Shown here: positions 34,501-40,789 of the stretch, in pieces | Position numbering within the stretch: position 1 is the first letter of the stretch | Layout of the letters: each line of letters starts with the position of its first letter | DNA from: JAAXVZ01 sp964392465 | GTDB lineage: Archaea > Nanobdellota > Nanobdellia > Woesearchaeales > GW2011-AR15 | DNA length: 64,000 nt | Assembly: GCA_964392465.1 (NCBI GenBank) | Contig: CAYMPC010000002.1 | Location: 1 to 64,000, forward strand | Reading direction: 5' to 3' | Notes under the pieces: model-generated | The model's input: only the letters and a program-made list of their open reading frames with translations | Told to the model about the DNA's origin: nothing | The model's database searches: none | Position numbers and translations under genes: made by a program

Positions 34501-35625
34501 GAATTAAAACTATCACTCGATAAAATAAAATCTGGAAGTTTTAATATGGTTGAAATCTATTTAGAAGGATTAAAGCCGAGAATAGAAAAAATATGGAAAG
34601 ACATGGGCAAGACACCAAAAAAGAGGCAAATAGAACTTGTTTCTGTGGAAGAACTGAAAGCGTCAATAGAATCAGCTAAAAAAGAAAGTGAAAAAGTAAA
34701 AACACCAGAAGTAGGAAGTGTAGGGCCATCAGAAAAGAAGGTATTAGGACTTAATGATGATGTTGCTCCTGACAAAATGCTAAAATTAGTAAATGGCACT
34801 CTTGTCATAAAATTAAAAGCTTTATTAGATGAGATTAAAGTTTTAAAAGAAGGTGAATTCAAACAGCAGGTAAACGAAGATAAAAATGATTTTGCAGACT
34901 GGATTAGAACAGCAATAGGAAATGATAAATGGGCGGATATTGCTGATACAATTTTAACAAAAGAAGATTTTATTCTTTTCCTAGAGGCATTAGATCAAGG
35001 AAAGGAAAAAACATTTAAGGCAACAACCCCAAGGCAAAAACCCTATTCAAGTAAAAAAGAAGAGAATAAAGAAATAACAAAAACAGAAGATCAAACTACA
35101 GAGAAGAAAAAAGAAGAAAAAACAGACCAAAAAGTAGAATTAAAAGAAGAACAGAATAAAGAACAGAATAAAGAAGAACTCAAAAAGGAAGAAAAACAGG
35201 ATATAAACAAAGAAGGAAGTAAAGAAGAAAGAACAGAAGAAAAAACAGAATCAAAAACAGAAGAAACAAAAGAAGAAACAACAAAGCCAAAACCAGTTAA
35301 TGAAAAGTTAAGAATTCTAATGGAAGAATTAACAAAAAAACCAGAAGACCAAAACATATTGTTTTCAATTGCAGCAGAACATCACAGACAAAACAATCTT
35401 GCTGATGCTGAATTATATTATAAAAAAGCATTGGATAAAAATCCAGATAATCCTAAAGTTTTGTACTATTTGGCTAGTGTTTTTAATGCACAAAAAAAGT
35501 ATAAGGAGGCACTAGAGCTATATAATAAAATTATACAGCTGCAACCAGATTATCCGAAAGTAAGAGAATATATTGCTTCAATAAACAAGATTTTAAGTAC
35601 TAAAAAACAAGAAATACAAGTATAA
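31588..35625 (+). CDS. Membrane-anchored HerA/FtsK-like ATPase with extracellular domains and TPRs
   Basis: 1,345 residues. TM1 is at ~22-43. The extracellular part contains a carboxypeptidase-regulatory-like domain, a (PGIG)n linker (~365-385) and another beta domain. TM2 is at ~620-638. The cytoplasmic P-loop domain follows: Walker A AGSTGGGKS (~689-697), VVVFDPTAQWSG, Walker B MMMVYDEVHR (~814-823), and SQVLADF, the pattern of HerA/VirB4/FtsK-type hexameric motors (DUF87-like). A small module with KNDFADWI (~1100) is shared with the next protein. A Lys/Glu-rich linker and two TPRs (~1255-1335) end the chain. I do not know a described protein with this order of domains. A role as the motor of a surface or secretion apparatus is inferred. 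Confidence 0.85.
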   Translation: MAKEKSNRALKIRKFGFKLDIDTVLLNLFIVLLLIISILSLVILRDYIGYAVGSHQAKGGTITELNVYQVYPASIWNAVYGIALQAPIYNSSWYIYATPAGMSEINPIFNCFEPGREHELYLTTLNSSEIVWENITAGTTQLLDDYVSISNSEAVSSTQTFTSTISVEIGSRVISNVPAAYMRQYGVSGSNEFPVGILQYNETIIMVAIINDDYLTGYRPDKIFNFEMFVPVPANTSTLRYNIYTDPFDVCPQGEEGERKNPGSVYGWVKENQTSALLENALIAVGTKIYITGADGFYNITDLQPGDYYIVAIKTGFNNYVGNITIPENASLEYNITMELYQEPLTGTGPGIGTGIDDPGTETKTGEGPGIGPGIGPGIGPYIEKPQELGIDHWVSLDKLHKKIRIGNFFTEHLLIFSFRKDVARVQLRITGNASQVLELGENSVTIEQNKYANVTIRGFGIEKGTYIGMLELSGDFNDTLPIEIIVSDEDKLPIEALLIQLDVLTSRPLPGNKFKFRVNLQNLLIEDSYEVRLDYYIRGVEADTANYTMYLGNDTVTLRTSQSIIKETLIPPEWAKGEYYLIVEANYFDTYSRTATIFEIFEPIHKYKVFGAVELWKILLGLSILAFLVGLLIYIRHRISAQKRFHAKIEYNLLPKKGPRSLYVGKIAETENDTYFDMDKLTVHTIIAGSTGGGKSISAQVIIEECLLKGVGVVVFDPTAQWSGMLRKCADEKMFNFYPRFHLTKKDAKAFNGNIRAIKNPRERIDLMKYWKPGEIQVFTTSTLDPKEMDIFVANTVREIFHSNLQEFRGLRMMMVYDEVHRLLPKFGGSGEGFIQIERACREFRKWGIGVMLVSQVLADFVGQIKANINTEIQMKTRDEGDLQRIETKYGKSYIQELVKAPVGSGMIQNSDWNRGKPYYITFRPILHSVVRLTDQELEQYNKYNEIVDDLSYQLEQLEQEGKDIFDLKLELKLSLDKIKSGSFNMVEIYLEGLKPRIEKIWKDMGKTPKKRQIELVSVEELKASIESAKKESEKVKTPEVGSVGPSEKKVLGLNDDVAPDKMLKLVNGTLVIKLKALLDEIKVLKEGEFKQQVNEDKNDFADWIRTAIGNDKWADIADTILTKEDFILFLEALDQGKEKTFKATTPRQKPYSSKKEENKEITKTEDQTTEKKKEEKTDQKVELKEEQNKEQNKEELKKEEKQDINKEGSKEERTEEKTESKTEETKEETTKPKPVNEKLRILMEELTKKPEDQNILFSIAAEHHRQNNLADAELYYKKALDKNPDNPKVLYYLASVFNAQKKYKEALELYNKIIQLQPDYPKVREYIASINKILSTKKQEIQV

Positions 35626-35626
35626 A

Positions 35627-36676
35627 ATGAATCAAATAACAAAACAACAAGAGAAAGAAAAGGATTTATCAAACTTATTTTCACCAATTAGTCAAAATAA
35701 TTATTTTTATCTTTCAAACGGCCAGGTGATAAAAAGTATAACAGAATTACCTTCTCTTTTAGAAAACACAAATGAGACGATTTTTAATACCCATGTTACA
35801 GCTTATAAAAATGATTTTGCAAAATGGGTTTATGATGTGTTTAAAATAGAAGACCTCTCAAAAAAACTTGGGAAAATTAAATCCAAAGATGAAACAATAA
35901 GAGTATTGAGAGCATATATTAAGCAGCAGGAAAATACAAAGCAAAGCAATATCTCATTATTAAATTCACAAAAAGAGGAAGCAGGATATATAAAAAATGC
36001 ACAAGAGCAGATTTTAAAGACAGAAACAAAACCACTTATTCCTCAAAATAAAGAGACAGAAGAAAAAGAAATAACAAAAAGCCATAATGAAACTCAAAAG
36101 AAAAACAGAATATATGTATGGAGAACATCTCAGAGTGAAGTATACGAATTAAAAAAAAATAAACCACTTCAACAGGAAATTAAACAAGAGATAGAGAACC
36201 CTGAACAAAAAAAAGATGAAGAAAAACAATCTGAAAAAAAAGAAAAAAATCCAGAAAATAAAAAAGAAGAATATGCTATTGATAAAAAAGAGAAGTTATT
36301 GAAATTAAAAGAAGATCCAAATATCAAGATTAGCAGTGCAGATGAGTTTTTTAAAAAAAATCCTGTTTTGGTTTCCCAGATGATCGATGCAAAAAAGGAC
36401 ACAATGGTTTTTGAGTCTATAGATTCTATATCCATTGATGAAACTAATTCTCCTAAAGAACTTATTGAAGTATTTAAGGATACTTATGCTAAAGCCTATC
36501 AAAAAATGAGTCTTTTAAGAAAAACAGGATTTGATACGTCCTTAATTGAGATGATGCTGTTTAGAGTCTTACCTAAAATAAAATTATTTGAAGCCTCAAA
36601 CGAAAGCAAAGATGCTTTAACTGTAACAAGATATTTAAATGAAGCAATCGAAGAACTTAATAATATGAACCACTAA
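35627..36676 (+). CDS. Cytoplasmic protein with DFAxW module, linker and helical end
   Basis: 349 residues, no membrane segment. The N-terminal domain (~22-95, FYLSNGQVIKSITEL, then HVTAYKNDFAKWVYDV) closely resembles the module near residue 1100 of the upstream ATPase. It looks like the small archaeal domain I know as DUF5752 (name from memory). A Lys/Glu-rich flexible middle follows, then a helical C-terminus (AYQKMSLLRKTGF, then LPKIKLFEA). It begins 1 nt after the ATPase stop. Sharing the module implies that the two bind the same partner or each other. Confidence 0.75.
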   Translation: MNQITKQQEKEKDLSNLFSPISQNNYFYLSNGQVIKSITELPSLLENTNETIFNTHVTAYKNDFAKWVYDVFKIEDLSKKLGKIKSKDETIRVLRAYIKQQENTKQSNISLLNSQKEEAGYIKNAQEQILKTETKPLIPQNKETEEKEITKSHNETQKKNRIYVWRTSQSEVYELKKNKPLQQEIKQEIENPEQKKDEEKQSEKKEKNPENKKEEYAIDKKEKLLKLKEDPNIKISSADEFFKKNPVLVSQMIDAKKDTMVFESIDSISIDETNSPKELIEVFKDTYAKAYQKMSLLRKTGFDTSLIEMMLFRVLPKIKLFEASNESKDALTVTRYLNEAIEELNNMNH

Positions 36677-36698
36677 TCTAATAATTAAAGGTAAAAAA

Positions 36699-37793
36699 AT
36701 GTTCCTTTTCAAACCAAAATATGCAAGAATAGAAGATCAGCAAGAGAAGAAAGATGAATCTTCAGAGTCTTCTTCAGAAGAAAAAACAGACGCAGCACAA
36801 GTTTCTATAACTGGAGCTACTGCAGCATTATCTGCTGACATAATAAAATTAAAAGCCCAATTTGATCAGTTCTCAGAGCTCAGAAAAGTAATCAATGAAA
36901 GATTTACACGATTAAATGAGCAGGTAGGGGAGCTTAGGGGTATGATAATGGATGGCAATAGGGCAATGCAGGATATGGAAGTTAAAACTGTTAAGGCAGT
37001 TGACCTTGTTGAAGCAGTACATCCAGATAAATTAATGGTCGAAGTAAGAAAACAAGATGCAAAAATAGAATCTCTAAAAGCAGGAATAGAAAGCAATGAC
37101 TCAATTATGAAATCAATAATGGAACAATTAAAGGACATGAGACATCAGCTTTCAACATTTAGAGGCATAGATCAAGTTGTCCAGCTGAATGAAGAAGTAA
37201 AAAAAGAACTTATGAATATAAAAAAAGTAGAAGCAACAGTTGAAAGGCATTCAGATAAAATTGAAGGAATTTTTATTGAATCTCAAAAAAGATTTCAGGA
37301 ATTTGACAGTCTTAATGATAAACTTAAAGAGATACAAAGACAAATATCTAATTTAACAGAACAGACAGATCAAAACAAGGTAAAATTGGCTACAACAGCT
37401 TCTAAAAAAGAAGTAGAAGACTTAATAAATAAATTCAATGATTTTGAAAAGCATGTTGGTAATATTATTGACTTGCTTACAAAGAGGGCAAATGATCTTC
37501 CAAAAGAAATTGATGATAGATTTAAAAAGCTTGAGAAAAGCATGAATGATGCTTTTGACAAAAGACTAAAAAAAGCAGAATTAATGAATAATCTGATTGA
37601 TAAGATAGAAAAAGATGCCCCAAAAATTGCAAAAGAGCTTCAGTTATCAGAAAAATTAAAAGAAGTCGAGGTTAGAAAGATAGAATCCCAATCTTCTCCT
37701 GAAATTAAGCAGTCAGTAGCAAAAGTTGAAGAAGAGAAGAGTGGCTTTTTTAAAAATCTCTTTTCTGGAAAGAAAAAAGAAGAAAAGAAATAA
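36699..37793 (+). CDS. Long coiled-coil protein resembling archaellum FlaC/D/E
   Basis: 364 residues, nearly all helical. The segment ERFTRLNEQVGELRGMIMD, followed by an acidic helix and then VEAVHPDKLMVEVRKQDAKI, matches the pattern of archaellar FlaC/FlaD/E (ArlCDE) coiled-coil proteins: ELR, then E-rich helix, then V-x-P, then a repeated helix. It continues with heptad-rich helices to residue ~320 and ends in a basic tail (SGFFKNLFSGKKKEEKK). An AAAGGTAA ribosome binding site precedes the ATG, 22 nt after the previous gene. It is probably a cytoplasmic scaffold. The archaellum link is by resemblance only. Confidence 0.65.
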   Translation: MFLFKPKYARIEDQQEKKDESSESSSEEKTDAAQVSITGATAALSADIIKLKAQFDQFSELRKVINERFTRLNEQVGELRGMIMDGNRAMQDMEVKTVKAVDLVEAVHPDKLMVEVRKQDAKIESLKAGIESNDSIMKSIMEQLKDMRHQLSTFRGIDQVVQLNEEVKKELMNIKKVEATVERHSDKIEGIFIESQKRFQEFDSLNDKLKEIQRQISNLTEQTDQNKVKLATTASKKEVEDLINKFNDFEKHVGNIIDLLTKRANDLPKEIDDRFKKLEKSMNDAFDKRLKKAELMNNLIDKIEKDAPKIAKELQLSEKLKEVEVRKIESQSSPEIKQSVAKVEEEKSGFFKNLFSGKKKEEKK

Positions 37794-37853
37794 TTTATAT
37801 ATTCAAAATACTTTTTAATTGAAATAATAACTAATTAAAAAAGAGGTGTGGGT

Positions 37854-38402
37854 GTGAAAGCTGAAATTATCTTTATAATATTAATCTCCTTTTCAATTTC
37901 TCTTTTGAGTCTTATTCTTTTTTCTATGCTATTAAAAAAATATTTAAAAGATAAACATAAAAACTTTAGTACACATTCTTTAACAAAGCTTTTGGCCTCT
38001 CTTACTTTTTTTCTTTTTATTGATGGGTTCTACTATTCTATATTGTATATGTCTCAGTATGGGATTATTTCTTCAAAATTATTTTATGACTTATCAAACA
38101 TTTATGTTGAACTTCTTCCTAAATTAGGAATTTTTATTTCTTCTGTTATGATTGTTCATTTTTTAATGGAAAAGAGAATAGAAGAATTTAAAACAAAAGA
38201 AGAATCTCTTGAAGAACTTCAAAAACTTAATCAAGAGCTTGAAAAAAAGGCAATTGATATGGAACAAAATCAGGACAAATTGCAAAAAAAACTCCTTGAA
38301 CTAGAGAGATTTAATGACATTGCAAAATCACGAGAAGAAAACATGTTAAATTTAATTAAGAAGATAGAATTGCTAGAAAATAAATTAAAAACTAAAAAAT
38401 AA
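37854..38402 (+). CDS. Membrane protein with C-terminal coiled coil
   Basis: About 182 residues. Three membrane segments in the first ~110 residues (IIFIILISFSISLLSLILF, LLASLTFFLFIDGFY and LGIFISSVMIVHFLM) are followed by a ~70-residue cytoplasmic coiled coil rich in Glu, Lys and Leu. GTG codons at 37848 and 37854 are both possible; AAGAGGTG at 37841-37848 sits at the right distance from the second, which I choose. In layout it recalls the archaellum protein FlaX (membrane anchor plus coiled coil), though I see no firm homology. Confidence 0.65.
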   Translation: MKAEIIFIILISFSISLLSLILFSMLLKKYLKDKHKNFSTHSLTKLLASLTFFLFIDGFYYSILYMSQYGIISSKLFYDLSNIYVELLPKLGIFISSVMIVHFLMEKRIEEFKTKEESLEELQKLNQELEKKAIDMEQNQDKLQKKLLELERFNDIAKSREENMLNLIKKIELLENKLKTKK

Positions 38403-38403
38403 T

Positions 38404-38568
38404 TTATTCTTTTCCTTTCTCCCTGTATAATAATCTTACTGCATACTTTATTACATCTGTCCTGCTGGTAAAATCACCCTCTGATTCTTTTACTAGCTGA
38501 TCGATTTTTTTTGTTAGTCCTTCTGGTATCTTTATAGTATCATACTTTGTTCCTGTTTTTTTTCTCAT
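38404..38568 (-). CDS. RHH regulator, 54 residues
   Basis: A small antisense-oriented gene between two surface-system genes. The product begins MRKKTGTKYDTIKIPEGLTK and has an RHH strand (KYDTIKIP), helix 1 (EGLTKKIDQLVKES) and helix 2 after TSRTDVIKYAVRLLYRE. GGGGTG lies at ribosome-binding distance before the ATG. It is convergent with the coiled-coil membrane gene (1 nt apart) and divergent from the KaiC-like ATPase gene, whose promoter it may control. The 38569-38734 spacer holds both promoters, including AAATATATAAAC at about 38688. Confidence 0.8.
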   Translation of the reverse strand: MRKKTGTKYDTIKIPEGLTKKIDQLVKESEGDFTSRTDVIKYAVRLLYREKGKE

Positions 38569-38734
38569 ATTTTACACCCCATTAACTATAATATTATTAT
38601 CTTATTCATAGTATATTATAAAATTCTTTATATTTTTTTCTATGGAATCAGTATAAACCTTAAATTAAGCAATATTTCTCTTAGTAAAATATATAAACTT
38701 ATATTGTGTTTAAAAAATTAAAAAAGGGAGTGAA

Positions 38735-39784
38735 ATGTCAGATACAGAAGAAAAAAAAGAGGAATCTCAGGAAAATGAAGAGATTATTATGGATGTTCCT
38801 CCTGACTTACCCAGCGAAAGCGATAACCTAATTAATTCTGAAATTCCAGAAGAAACACCAGAAACAACTCCAGAAGAAAACTCTAAAAAAGAAGAAGATA
38901 AAGAAGACAAGATTAATGTTTCTGTAGAAAGTAAAAATGAGGTGCAAACAGAAGTTTCAAAAGAACCGTCAATTCCTAAAAATAAAGAAACTAAAGATCA
39001 GGAAGAAACTCAAACAGAGCAAGTAGAAGAAAATAAAGATATTAAAGAAAAAAAATTACCAGCTCAAGCTAATATTTCAGAAGAAGTAGTTGAAGTTAGG
39101 GAATTGGAATTCTCAGAAATAGGGTTAAAGGAAATTGATACGCTTTTTAAAAAAGGCATACCTAATATATGCAATATTCTTTTTGTAGGGGAGATGAGCA
39201 CAGGAAAAACAATATCAGCATTAAAACTTATTCTTGCGACAGCCAAAAAAGGGCAGAAAGCTATTTATCTCAGCTTGCAAGATTCAGAGGAAAAAATAAT
39301 TAATATATTGAAAAGTTTGGATAAAGATATTATTAATTATCTTAACTCAGGCAATATTCAGGTTAAAAAACTAGATATTTTTAATATAATAAAAGAATGC
39401 AATATTAAAAGGGCAGAATTAGAAAAAAACGTAAATATCGATCTTAATTTAGAATCTTCTTTAAGTTTTGTTGAGGCATATAATCCTAATCTTATAGTGG
39501 TTGATTCTTTGTCTGCCTTGGAGCTGGGATTTTCTGATGATAAAATGTGTTATAGGCATTACATTGATTGTTTGTTTAAATATTTTGAGAAGATAGGAGT
39601 GAGGGCAATATATATAAAAGAACTAGTAAAAGAAGAAGAGCTTCATAAGGAATTCTTCGAGAATATCTTGGTTGATTGTATTTTGTTTTTTAAATCAGAT
39701 AAAAAAGGGAAAAAAGAAATAAAACTGATAAAAGAATATCCGGTTCCCTCTAATACTCCTAAAAAAAAGCATTTTCTCTTTTAA
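38735..39784 (+). CDS. KaiC/FlaH-like P-loop ATPase with acidic N-terminal extension
   Basis: 349 residues. The first ~110 are acidic and disordered. The rest is a RecA/KaiC-fold ATPase domain: Walker A VGEMSTGKT (~150-158), a KAIYLSLQDSEEKI segment, and Walker B LIVVDSLSAL (~252). This resembles archaellum FlaH (ArlH), which regulates the archaellum motor. The start follows AAAGGGAGTG. The chain ends in KKHFLF. Several domain strands match FlaH in order, but the catalytic Glu of KaiC is not obvious, as in FlaH. It is flanked on each side by an antisense RHH gene. Confidence 0.75.
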   Translation: MSDTEEKKEESQENEEIIMDVPPDLPSESDNLINSEIPEETPETTPEENSKKEEDKEDKINVSVESKNEVQTEVSKEPSIPKNKETKDQEETQTEQVEENKDIKEKKLPAQANISEEVVEVRELEFSEIGLKEIDTLFKKGIPNICNILFVGEMSTGKTISALKLILATAKKGQKAIYLSLQDSEEKIINILKSLDKDIINYLNSGNIQVKKLDIFNIIKECNIKRAELEKNVNIDLNLESSLSFVEAYNPNLIVVDSLSALELGFSDDKMCYRHYIDCLFKYFEKIGVRAIYIKELVKEEELHKEFFENILVDCILFFKSDKKGKKEIKLIKEYPVPSNTPKKKHFLF

Positions 39785-39797
39785 AGGCAAATAACTC

Positions 39798-39947
39798 TTA
39801 AAGGAAAACTTTTCTGTTATAATTTATAATGCAGTGATTAATATAATCACTCTCATCTTCAAAAAGACCTTCATGTTCTTCAACAAGCTTCTTAATTTTT
39901 TCGACTGTCTGTTTTGGCAGCCTTACATTTACAAAACTCTCTATCAT
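39798..39947 (-). CDS. RHH regulator, 49 residues
   Basis: A small minus-strand gene with AGAGGTG ahead of the ATG. The product begins MIESFVNVRLPKQTVEKIK and has an RHH strand (ESFVNVRLP), helix 1 (KQTVEKIKKLVEEH) and helix 2 after DESDYINHCIINYNR. It is convergent with the KaiC-like gene (13 nt) and divergent from the giant-protein operon, so it may regulate that operon. It is the fourth RHH gene in this locus. Confidence 0.8.
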   Translation of the reverse strand: MIESFVNVRLPKQTVEKIKKLVEEHEGLFEDESDYINHCIINYNRKVFL

Positions 39948-40123
39948 TTTTTCACCTCTTATATAACTTATTATTTTATTAATAAATTAATATATTTTGC
40001 TTTTTATTTTTATATTTTTCTAATTTTCTCTTTTTTCATTTTCCTCTTTTCTTTTTTTATTTATAATATCTAATAAAATATATTATTATACTATAAATAA
40101 TATAATATGAAAAAAGATTTATA

Positions 40124-40153
40124 TTCTAAATTTTTAGAAAAGTTTATATACTA
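40124..40153 (+). promoter_or_regulatory. Promoter of the giant-protein operon with adjacent palindrome
   Basis: A TATA box TTTATATACTA (40143-40153) shares its core with the promoters at 4886, 23928 and 27983. Immediately upstream, in the BRE position, TTCTAAA (40124-40130) and TTTAGAA (40133-40139) form a perfect inverted repeat. A factor bound there would control recruitment of TFB/TBP. The remaining 39,948-40,123 is AT-rich without an ORF I can support. Confidence 0.55.
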
Positions 40154-40198
40154 TTTTATATCCAAAAAGATATAATAATTAAATAAGGCAAAGACACA

Positions 40199-40789
40199 GT
40201 GACTGGAAATAAATTAGAAAAAGAGATTATAGGTATTTTTAATAGGGATATTTCTTCATTTTTAAGCATAAACCAAATATCAAAAAGATTACATAAGGCT
40301 TATCCCTATATAAATTCCAAGGTAAATAGCCTTATAAATGAAGGAGTTCTGACTAAATTCAATATAGGAAGAAGCTATCAATGCTCAATTAATTTAAATA
40401 GCGAGAGAGCAGTAGCACTATTAACACTAAATGAAGTAGAAAAAAAAGAAAAATTATTTCTGAAAATAAAAAACATTAATAAGGCACTTGAAGATATAAA
40501 AAATATTAAAAATGAGTTTAAGATATATACTATTTTATTATACAATAACTCTCTTATTTTTGTTCTTGATTATCTTCATGACCAAGAAGCAATAAAAAAT
40601 TTGTTTCATTCAATTAAGCAATTTGATTTGATTTTTTTAGATAAATCTTCTTTCAAAAAATATCTTCTAGCTAATAAAAGTAAACTGCATGAACATGCAA
40701 TCCTTTACTCCTATGAAAAATATTTTGAGATAATGGGCGAAGTCAAAGATATGTCGCTTCTCAGCAATATAAATAATTACCTAAAATGA
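40199..40789 (+). CDS. HTH regulator with nucleotidyltransferase-like C-terminal domain
   Basis: 196 residues. The N-terminal wHTH (SINQISKRLHKAYPYINSKVNSLI) and wing (VLTKFNIGRSYQCSIN) are clear. The C-terminal half (FKIYTILLYNNSLIFVLDYL, then LIFLDKSSFKKYLLA) has the strand order of the NTase-like sensor domain common in DPANN HTH proteins, without the GS active-site motif. The GTG start follows the promoter at 40143. The stop overlaps the ATG of the giant-protein gene by 4 nt, so regulator and target are co-expressed. Confidence 0.8.
   Translation: MTGNKLEKEIIGIFNRDISSFLSINQISKRLHKAYPYINSKVNSLINEGVLTKFNIGRSYQCSINLNSERAVALLTLNEVEKKEKLFLKIKNINKALEDIKNIKNEFKIYTILLYNNSLIFVLDYLHDQEAIKNLFHSIKQFDLIFLDKSSFKKYLLANKSKLHEHAILYSYEKYFEIMGEVKDMSLLSNINNYLK

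Noticed and set aside
35091..35357. A Ser/Phe-rich minus-strand ORF
   Set aside because: It is the complement of the Lys/Glu-rich linker in the ATPase gene and has no RBS or promoter.
39834..40073. A 79-codon hydrophobic plus-strand ORF
   Set aside because: It is antisense to the 49-residue RHH gene, which has a clear RBS and fold; the Phe-rich product reflects AT-rich DNA.
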